Assembly (NCBI GenBank): GCA_015067565.1
Contig: SVMF01000019.1
Span: 1-47,905, forward strand
Direction: 5' to 3'
Source of the DNA: Oscillospiraceae bacterium
Lineage (GTDB): Bacteria; Bacillota; Clostridia; Oscillospirales; Oscillospiraceae
DNA: 47,905 nt
Every line of letters begins with the position of its first letter. Positions within the stretch are counted from its first letter, which is position 1. A model generated the notes under the pieces. The model was not told the DNA's origin and searched no databases. It saw only the letters and a list, made by a program, of their open reading frames with translations. A program made the translations under genes and the position numbers. Below, piece after piece: positions 7,009-15,871 of the stretch.

Positions 7009-7953
7009 ATGTATAAGTACAGTGTCAAGCTCGATGTCGTCGCGAAGGCGTTCAATTTGAACGTTGTGAGCGCATCGTCAGACTTTGACGAGGTGAAGAT
7101 TATGGTCGAAGAGGTCAGCAGACCCGGCCTTCCAATGACGGGATTTTTCGATCATTTTGAACCCATGCGTCTGCAGGTCATCGGCAATGTCGAGTCGGAT
7201 TATATCAACACCCTGAGCAAAGAGCGCCGTCTGGAGATGTATGACAAGCTCTTTGCCTACAAGATCCCTGCGCTGATTTTCGCAAGAAACATCGAACCGG
7301 GAGAGGAATGTTTGGCCATGGCTGAGAAGCACGATGTCAGCATCCTGACCTGCGTAGAGTCGACGACTTACCTCGTCACGAGTATGATCACATATCTGAA
7401 GAACGCACTGGCCCCACAGATTTCGCGCCACGGTGTTCTGGTCGAGGTCTACGGTGAGGGCATTTTGCTGATGGGCGAGAGCGGCATCGGCAAGAGCGAG
7501 GCGGCAGCCGAGCTTCTCAAGCGCGGACACAGACTTATTTCCGACGATGCTGTGGAGATCCGCAGAATTGCGGATAATACCTTGATCGGCAAGGCACCGG
7601 AGCTCATCCGTGACTATATCGAGATCCGTGGTATCGGTGTGATCAACGTTGCCAAGCTGTTTGGTATGGCGGCAGTCAAGGAGTCAACGGCGATCAACAT
7701 GGTCGTCAATATCGTGCCGTGGAGCGATGCGGAGATCTATGACCGACTTGGTTTGGAGGAACAGTATATGGATCTGCTGGGTGTCAAGATCCCGGCTATC
7801 ACGATTCCGGTCAAGCCGGGCAGGAATCTGGCGATCATTCTGGAGATCGCGGCGATGAACAACCGTCAGAAGCGCTTTGGCTACAACTCTGCACAGGAGT
7901 TTACCGAGCAGATCAACCGTCATTTTGACGAGCATAACGGACAACACTTTTAA
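7009..7953 (+). CDS. hprK: HPr kinase/phosphorylase
   Basis: Phosphorylates and dephosphorylates Ser46 of HPr, the central switch of carbon catabolite control in Firmicutes. The P-loop GESGIGKSEAA is near residue 158, and the family signature ELIRDYIEIRGIGVINVAKLFG follows near 203-224. The length of 314 aa is standard. The ATG at 7009 is ten bases from AGGAG; an in-frame TTG at 7003 is too close to that site. It has its own promoter and terminator. No HPr or CcpA gene is in the window. Confidence 0.96.
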   Translation: MYKYSVKLDVVAKAFNLNVVSASSDFDEVKIMVEEVSRPGLPMTGFFDHFEPMRLQVIGNVESDYINTLSKERRLEMYDKLFAYKIPALIFARNIEPGEECLAMAEKHDVSILTCVESTTYLVTSMITYLKNALAPQISRHGVLVEVYGEGILLMGESGIGKSEAAAELLKRGHRLISDDAVEIRRIADNTLIGKAPELIRDYIEIRGIGVINVAKLFGMAAVKESTAINMVVNIVPWSDAEIYDRLGLEEQYMDLLGVKIPAITIPVKPGRNLAIILEIAAMNNRQKRFGYNSAQEFTEQINRHFDEHNGQHF

Positions 7954-7958
7954 GCAAG

Positions 7959-7989
7959 AACCGCACCGAGCAATTCGGTGCGGTTTTCT
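7959..7989 (+). terminator. terminator after hprK
   Basis: Arms AACCGCACCGA and TCGGTGCGGTT pair around a short loop and are followed by TTCTC and then TTTTTTC. It begins six bases after the hprK stop. Confidence 0.8.
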
Positions 7990-8022
7990 CGCCTTTTTTC
8001 TTGCGAATTTCTTTGTTGTATG

Positions 8023-8034
8023 ATATACTATAAT
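8023..8034 (+). promoter_or_regulatory. possible promoter -10 for murB unit
   Basis: TATAAT at 8029-8034 lies 57 bases before the murB start and downstream of the hprK terminator. No good -35 box lies at 17-base spacing, so the call rests on the perfect -10 and the position between two transcription units. Confidence 0.4.
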
Positions 8035-8090
8035 AGATAAATTGGCGAGTTCTGCCCATAGGATACAGACTTGTCGGAATGGAGGCTCTT

Positions 8091-9008
8091 ATGGACAATA
8101 TGATGGCATTTTTGCAGATGCTGAAAGAGCTTTTGCCGGCCTTTGCCATCGCGGAAAATGAGCAGCTTGCGAAGCATACCTCTTTCCGCATCGGTGGCCC
8201 GGCTGAAGTGATGGTCTTCCCACGAACCGCAAAGGAGCTTTCGGAGATTTTGGTTGCAGCAAAGAATTTCGGTATTGTGCCGAAAATTTTGGGTGCAGGT
8301 ACGAATGTTCTGGTGCCGGATGAGGGCGTTCGGGGTCTTGTGATCTGCCTGCGTGAGACTTTTATGGGTCTGCGATTGCTCGATGAAACGACCGTCGAGG
8401 CGATGGCCGGCATGAGCCTTGCACAGACGGCGATGTTTGCTGCGCGCAATGGCCTTTCGGGAATGGAATGTCTGCACGGGATCCCCGGCACGATCGGTGG
8501 CGGTGTGTATATGAATGCGGGGGCCTACGGCGGCGAGATCAAGGATGTCGCTGTGAGGACGGAATTTATGGATATGGACGGCAATTGCCGCTGGTTTGAG
8601 GGGCAGGAGCAAGGTTTTGGCTATCGCACGAGTGTGTTTCAGAGCCTGCCCGGTGTGATTGTTCGGACGCAGTTTTCTTTGCAAAAGGGTGACGAGGCTG
8701 ACATCCGTGCCAGGATCAAGGAGCTCAACGACCGACGCAGAGCCTCGCAGCCGCTCGACAAGCCGAGCGCAGGCAGCACCTTCAAGCGACCCGAGGGATA
8801 TTTTGCCGGAACACTGATCGATCAGACGGGCCTGAAGGGCTTGACGGTCGGTGGCGCGCAGGTGTCTGAGAAACACGCAGGCTTTGTCATCAATGCAGGC
8901 GGCGCAACGGCGCAGGATGTGCTGCAATTGGTTGCACAGGTGCAACAGCGCGTCTTTGAGGCCAGCGGTGTGCGCCTGGAGCCGGAGGTTCGGCTTTGGA
9001 CAAAATGA
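8091..9008 (+). CDS. murB: UDP-N-acetylenolpyruvoylglucosamine reductase
   Basis: Reduces UDP-GlcNAc-enolpyruvate to UDP-MurNAc, the second committed step of peptidoglycan synthesis, using FAD and NADPH. The FAD-binding region holds KHTSFRIGGPAEVMVFP and GAGTNVLVPDEGVRG. IPGTIGGGVYMNAGAYG is the family signature, and the C-terminal part carries GSTFKRPEGYFAGTLID with the active serine region. It is 305 aa, a type IIb-like length. ATG 8091 sits five to six bases after GGAGG; ATG 8079 is too far upstream. The gene overlaps the next one by 13 bases. Confidence 0.96.
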   Translation: MDNMMAFLQMLKELLPAFAIAENEQLAKHTSFRIGGPAEVMVFPRTAKELSEILVAAKNFGIVPKILGAGTNVLVPDEGVRGLVICLRETFMGLRLLDETTVEAMAGMSLAQTAMFAARNGLSGMECLHGIPGTIGGGVYMNAGAYGGEIKDVAVRTEFMDMDGNCRWFEGQEQGFGYRTSVFQSLPGVIVRTQFSLQKGDEADIRARIKELNDRRRASQPLDKPSAGSTFKRPEGYFAGTLIDQTGLKGLTVGGAQVSEKHAGFVINAGGATAQDVLQLVAQVQQRVFEASGVRLEPEVRLWTK

Positions 9009-9367
9009 AGATTGTTCTGACCTCGTTTGGTCATAAATATGGTGTGCCGCAGGCGGATATCGTGCTGGATATGCGGTGCCTGGAGAATCCCTTCTGGGTA
9101 CCTGAGCTCAAGGCGTTGAACGGCCTGGAGGTACCCGTACAGCGGTATATTTTTGACGATCCGCGCAGTGCGGATTATATTGAAAAGCTTTCGCAGCTGC
9201 TCAGAACACACGCTGCGCTTGCTGCAGGAAGAAATACCCCGTGCCTGCATATCGCCGTCGGCTGTACCGGTGGTCGCCATCGGTCGGTGGCTGTGACGGA
9301 ATTTTTGGCGCGTGAGCTGCGCGAGTATGCACCACAGGTGGTGCATAGAGACATTGAGAAAGGATGA
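8996..9367 (+). CDS. stand-alone RapZ/YvcJ C-terminal domain protein
   Basis: A 123-aa protein that matches only the C-terminal half of the RapZ/YvcJ family: FGHKYGVPQADIVLDMRCLENPFW near the start and HIAVGCTGGRHRSVAVTEFLA near 85. In RapZ this domain binds RNA and senses glucosamine-6-phosphate. The N-terminal P-loop ATPase domain (about 150 residues) is absent, and no remnant is visible because murB coding sequence lies immediately upstream. TTG at 8996 is seven bases after GGAGG and is preferred; ATG at 9005 is an alternative. The gene is in the place usually held by full-length rapZ/yvcJ, before whiA. The usual yvcK gene is missing too. Confidence 0.85.
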   Translation: MDKMKIVLTSFGHKYGVPQADIVLDMRCLENPFWVPELKALNGLEVPVQRYIFDDPRSADYIEKLSQLLRTHAALAAGRNTPCLHIAVGCTGGRHRSVAVTEFLARELREYAPQVVHRDIEKG

Positions 9368-9372
9368 CATTT

Positions 9373-10272
9373 ATGTCGTTTTCCGCAAATGTGAAAAGGG
9401 AGCTGTGTCGGCCGGAGGTCGAACGCGGCTGCTGCGCTTTGGCAGAGGCGCTCGGTGTACTTCTTTATGCCAACAGCTTCAGCGGTGACGGGATCCGCAT
9501 CGTGACAGAGAGTCGGGAGTTTGCCCAGCGGCTGCCGAGGCTGTTTCATAAGGCGCTCGGAATTGATTTTGACACGCTGCCTGATTGGAATGGCGGCGGA
9601 AAGCTGAGCTTTTCTGTCACGCAGCCTGAAAAGATCCGCCGTGTGTATGAGCTGTGCGGCTTTTCTGCACACACGAGCATTTCCGTCCATGTGAATTTTG
9701 CGCTTCTGGAGAAGGAGTGCTGCCGCAAGGCCTTCTTGCGTGGAGCGTTTCTGGCAGGCGGCAGTGTGACCGATCCGGAAAAGCGCTACCACCTGGAGCT
9801 CTCGACGACCCATCAGAAGGCCTGTCGAGGGACGCAGACGCTGCTTTTGGAGCTGGATATGGAGGCAAAATTGACAGAACGCAAGGGAAGCTGCATTCTG
9901 TATTACAAGCAAAGTGAGTCTATCGAGGATTTTTTGGCTCTCATCGGTGCGGGCGTCAGTGCTATGGCCGTGATGAGCGCAAAGATCGAAAAAGACTGGC
10001 GCAACGGTGCCAACCGCAAGACCAATTGCGACTCGGCCAATGTCGACAAGGCGGTCGCAGCGGCAGGAGAGCAGCTTGCGGTTTTAACAAGGCTTGAGGC
10101 GGCCGGACTTTTCGAGGAACTGCCCGAGAAGCTTTTGGAGACGGCTCTTTTGCGACGGGAGCATCCTGAGGCTACGCTCAGCGAGCTGGCCGAGCTGCAC
10201 GAGCCGATCATATCAAAATCGGCGGTCAATCATCGCCTGCGGAAGCTGGCTTCCATGGCGGCAGAATTATAA
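9373..10272 (+). CDS. whiA: WhiA-type DNA-binding protein
   Basis: A 299-aa WhiA homologue. The N-terminal part (SFSANVKRELCRPEVERGCC onward) belongs to the family's LAGLIDADG-like fold without nuclease activity, including LRGAFLAGGSVTDPEKRYHLE near residue 125. The C-terminal helix-turn-helix holds EHPEATLSELAELHEPIISKSAVNHRLRKL. WhiA regulates sporulation or division genes in Actinobacteria and affects division and chromosome segregation in Bacillus. ATG 9373 gives the usual MSFSANVK start; ATG 9364 overlaps the ribosome-binding site. It sits in the conserved hprK-murB-rapZ-whiA neighbourhood. Confidence 0.95.
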   Translation: MSFSANVKRELCRPEVERGCCALAEALGVLLYANSFSGDGIRIVTESREFAQRLPRLFHKALGIDFDTLPDWNGGGKLSFSVTQPEKIRRVYELCGFSAHTSISVHVNFALLEKECCRKAFLRGAFLAGGSVTDPEKRYHLELSTTHQKACRGTQTLLLELDMEAKLTERKGSCILYYKQSESIEDFLALIGAGVSAMAVMSAKIEKDWRNGANRKTNCDSANVDKAVAAAGEQLAVLTRLEAAGLFEELPEKLLETALLRREHPEATLSELAELHEPIISKSAVNHRLRKLASMAAEL

Positions 10273-10287
10273 TCGGAGGAAAACATC

Positions 10288-13200
10288 ATGGCTTTTGTAC
10301 ATCTGCATGTGCATACGGAATACAGCCTGCTCGACGGCGCTTGTCGCATCGGGCGGCTTGCCAAGCATGTCAAGGAGCTTGGTCAGACGGCTGTTGCCAT
10401 CACGGACCACGGCGTGATGTACGGTGTGATCGACTTCTACCGCGCGGCCAAGGCGCAGGGGATCAAGCCGATCATCGGCTGTGAGGTTTATGTCGCACCG
10501 AAGGGCATGAGTTATCGTGTCCATGGTGTAGATAATGAGGCACGGCATCTGGTGCTGCTGTGCGAAAATGATATTGGTTACAAGAATTTGAGCCACATGG
10601 TCTCTAAGGGCTTTTTGGACGGCTTTTATCAGCGCCCGAGGGTCGATATGGAGCTTTTGCGTGAGCATTCCGAGGGTCTGATTGCGCTTTCTGCATGCCT
10701 TGCAGGCGAGATTCCGCGCAGGCTTCGCATGAAGGATTACGAGGGGGCGAAGGCGCATGCTGAGCAGATGCTTGAGATTTTTGGAAAGGAAAACTATTTC
10801 CTTGAGCTGCAGGATCACAGCATCCCCGAGCAGAAGGAGGTCAACCGTGGCCTGATCCGACTGTCGCAGGAGCTGGGGATCGGTCTGGTCGCCACAAACG
10901 ACGCACACTACATCACGCGTGAGGACAGCATGATGCAGGACGTGCTGATGTGCGTGCAGATGGGCAAGACCATCGACGATCCCGACCGCATGCGCTTTGA
11001 GACCAATGAATTTTACATCAAGTCCGAGCAGGAAATGCGCGAGCTGTTTCCCAACCTGCCAGAGGCGATCGAAAACACACAAAAAATTGCCGACCGTTGC
11101 AATGTGGAATTTGTGTTCGGCAAATACCATCTGCCTGCCTTCCCATATCCGTTCGGACACGACGCATGGAGTTGGTTCACCGAGCTGTGCAACGAGGGCT
11201 ACAAGCGCAGATACGATACCGACGAATACCGTGAGCGACTGGAATACGAGATGTCCATGATCCGTAAAATGGGCTATGTGGACTACTTCCTGATCGTGGC
11301 GGATTTTGTCGATTACGCAAAAAAACAAGGCATTCCCGTCGGCCCCGGTCGTGGCTCGGCTGCCGGTGCGATCGTCTCGTATTGCCTGGGTATCACTGAT
11401 CTCGACCCGATGAAATACAACCTCTATTTCGAGCGATTTTTGAATCCCGAGCGAGTCAGTATGCCCGATATCGATATGGACTTCTGCCAGAACAGACGAG
11501 GCGAGGTCATCGATTATGTCATGAAAAAATACGGCAAGGACCGTGTGGCTCAGATCATCACCTTCGGTACAATGGCGGCCCGCGGCGCGATCCGTGATGT
11601 CGGCAGAGTGCTCAATTTCAGCTATGCCGAGACCGATGCGGTGGCCAAGCTCATTCCCAACGCACTACACATGACGCTCGATGAAGCTCTCAAGGTCTCG
11701 CCGCAGCTGAAGGAGGCCTATGACGGAGATGAGCGCATCCGCAAGCTCATCGACACCGCCCGTGCCATCGAGGGAATGCCGAGAAATACCTCCACCCATG
11801 CGGCAGGTGTGGTCATTACCAAGAATCCCGTCTCGGACTATGTGCCTCTGGCCAAAAATGACGAGACGATTGTGACGCAGTTCACCATGACGACCATCGA
11901 GGAGCTCGGCCTTCTCAAGATGGACTTTTTGGGACTGCGCAACCTGACCGTGATCGACGATGCGGTGCGTGAGATCCGCAAGCATACACCCGAGTTCGAC
12001 CTGCAGAAGGTCCCCACTGATGATCCGGCAAGCTACAAGATGCTCGCTGAGGGCAAGACCTCGGGCGTGTTTCAGATGGAGTCTGCAGGCATCACGGGCG
12101 TGTGCGTGAACATGAAGCCCCAGTCTATCGAGGATCTGACGGCAATTGTGGCGCTCTACCGCCCCGGCCCCATGGATTCGATCCCGAAATTTATCGACAA
12201 CAAGCACCATCCGCACAAGATCACCTATCTGTGTGAGCAGCTTAAGCCGATTCTGTCCGTTACCTACGGCTGCATCGTCTATCAGGAGCAGGTCATCGAA
12301 ATTTTCCGCAAGCTCGGCGGCTACTCGCTCGGGCAGGCGGACAATATGCGCCGTGCGATCTCGAAGAAAAAAGAGCAGGTCATCATCGCTGAGCAGAAGG
12401 CATTCATTTACGGCGATGCGGAGCGTGGCATTGCCGGTGCAATTGCCAACGGTGTCAGCGAGCAGGTGGCGATGGCGATATATAAGGACATTCTGGACTT
12501 TGCAAACTATGCCTTCAACAAGGCACATGCGGTGTGCTATGCAAAAGTTGCTTATGACACGGCTTACCTGAAGTGCCACTATCCCAAGGAATATATGGCG
12601 GCGCTTCTGACCTCGGTGCTCGACAACATGACCAAGACCGCAGGCTATATTGCCGACTGCCGCGAGATGGGTATCGAGCTGCTGCTTCCGGATATCAACG
12701 CATCCGAGGATACCTTTACCGTCGAGCCAAACGGCATCCGCTTCGGCCTCGGTGCGGTGAAGAACATCGGCAGAGGCCTTATCCGTCAGATGGTGGCCGA
12801 GCGCGAGAGAAACGGTCGCTTTACATCATTGGAGGACTTTGCCGAGCGCATGCTGGACTCCGACCTCAATAAGCGTGCGGTGGAGAACATGATCAAGTGC
12901 GGCGCAATGGACGGCCTGGGCCTCAACCGTGCGCAGATGCTCTATGCCTACGATATCATCCTGGACGATGTGGCTAAGAACCGCAAGAGCAATATCGCAG
13001 GGCAGATGCAGCTGTTTGATATGCTCGGCGGTGGTGAGGATGAGCCTAAGAGCACCATCCCGATCCCGAACCTGCCCGAGCTTCCCAAGAACGACCTCAT
13101 GCAGATGGAGAAGGAGACCATCGGCCTGTATCTGTCGGGTCACCCGATGGACGAGTACCGCAAGTTGCTCACCGACAGCGGTGCCGTGCCGATCCTCAGG

Positions 13201-13719
13201 ATCATGCAGTCATTTGAAAATGCCGACGGCCATTTCCGTGATGAGCAGATCGTGCGCATTGCGGGCATCATTGAGAGCGTGCGTATGAAAACCACACGGA
13301 GCAATTCCATGATGGCCTACGTCGCGCTGGAGGATGACACGGCGGCGATGGAGCTGCTGGTGTTCTCCAATACCATCCGCAAGAGTAGCGAGCTTTTGAA
13401 GGAAAACACGCCCGTCGTGATCGAAGGACGGCTCTCTGTGCGCGATGAGAAGGCACCGCAGATGGTCGTCAACGAGATGTGGGCGATCAAGGATGTGGCA
13501 AAGCCTGTGCCTAAGAAGCTTTACCTGAAGCTGCCGAGCGAGGGCAGCGTGCAGGATCAGAAAACCAGAATGATCCTGACCATGTTCCCCGGAGATGTTT
13601 CCGCCGTGTTATATTTTGCAGACAGCGGTGTCAGACGAGGGACAAAGTGCTCCATTCGACAGGATATGATGGATGAATTGCGTAAGCTTTTGGGCGAAGA
13701 TGCGGTCGTTTTGAAATAA
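10288..13719 (+). CDS. dnaE: DNA polymerase III subunit alpha (DnaE)
   Basis: A 1143-aa C-family replicative polymerase. The PHP domain begins FVHLHVHTEYSLLDGA and includes AITDHGVMYG. The polymerase core has GPGRGSAAGAIVSYCLGITDLDP (about 352-374) and the catalytic acidic motif MPDIDMDF (about 392-399), with further active-site residues near TQFTMTTIEELGLLKMDFLGL. A helix-hairpin-helix region and an OB fold (VRIAGIIESVRMKTTRSNSMMAYVALEDDT) follow. No PolC-type 3'-5' exonuclease insert is present, as expected for DnaE. It follows whiA by 15 bases. No terminator is evident before the next promoter. Confidence 0.96.
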   Translation: MAFVHLHVHTEYSLLDGACRIGRLAKHVKELGQTAVAITDHGVMYGVIDFYRAAKAQGIKPIIGCEVYVAPKGMSYRVHGVDNEARHLVLLCENDIGYKNLSHMVSKGFLDGFYQRPRVDMELLREHSEGLIALSACLAGEIPRRLRMKDYEGAKAHAEQMLEIFGKENYFLELQDHSIPEQKEVNRGLIRLSQELGIGLVATNDAHYITREDSMMQDVLMCVQMGKTIDDPDRMRFETNEFYIKSEQEMRELFPNLPEAIENTQKIADRCNVEFVFGKYHLPAFPYPFGHDAWSWFTELCNEGYKRRYDTDEYRERLEYEMSMIRKMGYVDYFLIVADFVDYAKKQGIPVGPGRGSAAGAIVSYCLGITDLDPMKYNLYFERFLNPERVSMPDIDMDFCQNRRGEVIDYVMKKYGKDRVAQIITFGTMAARGAIRDVGRVLNFSYAETDAVAKLIPNALHMTLDEALKVSPQLKEAYDGDERIRKLIDTARAIEGMPRNTSTHAAGVVITKNPVSDYVPLAKNDETIVTQFTMTTIEELGLLKMDFLGLRNLTVIDDAVREIRKHTPEFDLQKVPTDDPASYKMLAEGKTSGVFQMESAGITGVCVNMKPQSIEDLTAIVALYRPGPMDSIPKFIDNKHHPHKITYLCEQLKPILSVTYGCIVYQEQVIEIFRKLGGYSLGQADNMRRAISKKKEQVIIAEQKAFIYGDAERGIAGAIANGVSEQVAMAIYKDILDFANYAFNKAHAVCYAKVAYDTAYLKCHYPKEYMAALLTSVLDNMTKTAGYIADCREMGIELLLPDINASEDTFTVEPNGIRFGLGAVKNIGRGLIRQMVAERERNGRFTSLEDFAERMLDSDLNKRAVENMIKCGAMDGLGLNRAQMLYAYDIILDDVAKNRKSNIAGQMQLFDMLGGGEDEPKSTIPIPNLPELPKNDLMQMEKETIGLYLSGHPMDEYRKLLTDSGAVPILRIMQSFENADGHFRDEQIVRIAGIIESVRMKTTRSNSMMAYVALEDDTAAMELLVFSNTIRKSSELLKENTPVVIEGRLSVRDEKAPQMVVNEMWAIKDVAKPVPKKLYLKLPSEGSVQDQKTRMILTMFPGDVSAVLYFADSGVRRGTKCSIRQDMMDELRKLLGEDAVVLK

Positions 13720-13764
13720 TTTTGCGAAATCATTACAAAACCTCTACACTTTTATTACAATGTA

Positions 13765-13773
13765 TGGTATAAT
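13765..13773 (+). promoter_or_regulatory. extended -10 promoter for the lipoprotein/two-component unit
   Basis: TGGTATAAT (13765-13773) is an extended -10 element with a perfect TATAAT. The upstream region is AT-rich but has only a poor -35. AAAGGAGG precedes the start codon at 13800. It may drive the whole run to pgsA. Confidence 0.65.
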
Positions 13774-13799
13774 ATGTATTTAGGAAAGGAGGCGTACAG

Positions 13800-15113
13800 A
13801 TGAAACGCTTGTTTGTATATTTGCTGATTGTGTCGCTATGCGTGAGTCTGTGCGGCTGTTTTCTGGACCCGGCGGAGCAGCTTTACGCGGTGCCGAAGCA
13901 ATCAGACAGCTTCTACAACCTGCAAAAGAAGATCGAAGCGGTGATGGCCGAGGGCGATGCGTACAGTCCGCCGGTCAACGGTGAGAACCAGCAGGCGGTG
14001 CAGATGGCCGACCTCGACGGCGATAAGGAGGACGAGGCGATCGTCTATCTCAAAACCTCGGGCGATAAGCCGCTGTGCATCTGCGTTTTCGACAAAAAAG
14101 AGGAGTCATACGAGCTCGCCGCACGGATCGACGGTGTGGGAAATGCCTTCGATCAGGTGCAGTATGTCAAGTTCGATGACCGACCCGGTAATGAGATCGT
14201 GGTCGGCCGCAGGATCAGCGACGGTGTGACGCAGGTGCTCAGCGTTCTGACCATCTGCGACGGCACGCTTATTGAGCTGCTCAACACACCGTATTATGAG
14301 TTTATCACAGCGGACCTGGATGCTGATGCGCTGCGAGATGTCCTCCTGCTGCATCAGGACAGTGATGTGCAAAACGGCATCGCAGTGTACTACCATTGGG
14401 TCGACGGACAGGCTGTGCGTGAGCTTGAGGCGAGTCTCTCCACCCCGGTTTCTGCCATCAAGCGCATCATTGCAGGCAAAATGTGTAAAGGTGTGCCTGC
14501 TGTTTTCGTGGCGTCAACTTATAACGAGGGCTTGATCGTGACAGATATCTTTGGCCTGCGCCGTGGGGTGTTTACGAACCTCAGCAAGACGGACGAGACG
14601 GTCAAGACTGTGCGCGAATACTATGTTTATAGCTGTGATATTGACAACGACGGCCTCATTGAGCTGCCGAAGCTCATCCCGATGCCTACCATCGATGGCG
14701 AAGAGGGCTCGAGCAATCAGGCACTTATCCGCTGGTACAATTTGCTCCTGAGCGGCCACGAGCAGGAGAAGGAGCTGACTTACCACAACTACTCTGATGG
14801 CTGGTATCTGAAGATCCCGGAGCATTGGCAGGATAAGATCGCTGTGACGGGACTTACGGCCTTCGGTGGTACGGGCGGTTGCCGCTTTGTCGATGTCAAG
14901 AGTGGGCAGACGATCTTCAGCATCGTCTCGGCGGCCAATCAGAATGTGGCGAAAAATGTTGGCAGAGACGGCTGGACACAGCTGACGCAAAAGGGTGAGA
15001 TCACCTATATGGCGATGCTCTCCGAGGCGGCACAGCTGTATTCCCTGGATATCACGACCCTCAGAGAGATGTTCCACCTCATTCGTGTGGATTGGAACAC
15101 GGGCGAAACCTAA
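13800..15113 (+). CDS. lipoprotein with FG-GAP/VCBS-like repeats beside a two-component system
   Basis: A 437-aa protein. Residues 1-19 form a signal peptide ending in the lipobox LCGC, so the mature protein would be lipid-anchored outside the membrane. Several segments have the D-x-D-x-D pattern of calcium-loop beta-propeller blades: ADLDGDKEDEAIVYL, FDDRPGNEIVVG, ADLDADALRDVLLL and CDIDNDGLIELP. The last part (about 330-437) looks like a separate small domain. It lies 20 bases before a response regulator and histidine kinase in the same direction, which suggests that it senses or modulates the signal. No enzymatic motif is visible and no specific ligand can be proposed. Confidence 0.8.
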   Translation: MKRLFVYLLIVSLCVSLCGCFLDPAEQLYAVPKQSDSFYNLQKKIEAVMAEGDAYSPPVNGENQQAVQMADLDGDKEDEAIVYLKTSGDKPLCICVFDKKEESYELAARIDGVGNAFDQVQYVKFDDRPGNEIVVGRRISDGVTQVLSVLTICDGTLIELLNTPYYEFITADLDADALRDVLLLHQDSDVQNGIAVYYHWVDGQAVRELEASLSTPVSAIKRIIAGKMCKGVPAVFVASTYNEGLIVTDIFGLRRGVFTNLSKTDETVKTVREYYVYSCDIDNDGLIELPKLIPMPTIDGEEGSSNQALIRWYNLLLSGHEQEKELTYHNYSDGWYLKIPEHWQDKIAVTGLTAFGGTGGCRFVDVKSGQTIFSIVSAANQNVAKNVGRDGWTQLTQKGEITYMAMLSEAAQLYSLDITTLREMFHLIRVDWNTGET

Positions 15114-15133
15114 TACCTTTACGGAGGAACGAT

Positions 15134-15820
15134 ATGAAGAAAGTATTGATTTTGGAGGATGAGGTCAGTATCCGCAGTTTTGTGGTCATAAACCTCAAGA
15201 GAGCAGGCTACGAGGCCATCGAGGCAGGTACCGGCATGGAGGCTTTGGAGAAGCTCAAGGAGCATCCCGACATCGGTGTGGCGATCCTGGATATTATGCT
15301 TCCCGATATTGACGGCTTCGAGGTCTGCCGCAACATCCGTGCGAGCAACAAGACCATCGGCATTATTATGCTCACGGCCAGGACGCAGGAGATGGACAAG
15401 GTTACGGGCCTGATGACGGGTGCAGATGACTATGTGACCAAGCCCTTCTCTCCGGCAGAGCTGACGGCACGAATCGATGCCCTCTACCGCAGAGTCGGCG
15501 GCGGTGCCGATTCTGATCCGGAGATCATCGTGCACGAGCCGTTTACGCTCAACATCCGAAACCGCACACTCGAAAAGGACGGCCACCGCATCAAACTGAC
15601 GCAGGTGGAGTATTCCATCATCCAGCTGTTTATGCAGAACCCGGGCAGAGCCCTTTCTCGTGAGGACATTCTGACCTCCGTCTGGGGCAGGGACTACGAC
15701 GGCGAGCTCAAGATTGTCGATGTCAACATCCGTCGTCTGCGCATCAAAATCGAGGACAATACCGCCAACCCGACCTACATCACGACCGTTTGGGGCTTCG
15801 GCTACAAGTGGGGCGTATAA
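15134..15820 (+). CDS. OmpR/PhoB-family response regulator
   Basis: A 228-aa transcription factor. The receiver domain (1-120) has the acidic pair E8-D9, phosphoacceptor D53 in AILDIMLPD, T81 and K103 (VTKPF). The C-terminal winged helix (about 133-228) ends with VDVNIRRLRIKIEDNTANPTYITTVWGFGYKW, typical of the OmpR family. ATG at 15134 has GGAGGA at the correct distance; upstream in-frame codons overlap the lipoprotein gene. The partner kinase starts 51 bases downstream. The regulon is unknown; the first candidate target is the lipoprotein promoter. Confidence 0.95.
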   Translation: MKKVLILEDEVSIRSFVVINLKRAGYEAIEAGTGMEALEKLKEHPDIGVAILDIMLPDIDGFEVCRNIRASNKTIGIIMLTARTQEMDKVTGLMTGADDYVTKPFSPAELTARIDALYRRVGGGADSDPEIIVHEPFTLNIRNRTLEKDGHRIKLTQVEYSIIQLFMQNPGRALSREDILTSVWGRDYDGELKIVDVNIRRLRIKIEDNTANPTYITTVWGFGYKWGV

Positions 15821-15871
15821 GTGTTGCCGTTCCTGAGGCAATGACATATTGATCTGAAAGAGGGGAGAACG

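Noticed and set aside
11665-12579. 304-codon open frame on the minus strand
   Set aside because: It is a shadow of dnaE, with His/Arg-rich translation typical of antisense frames in this GC range.
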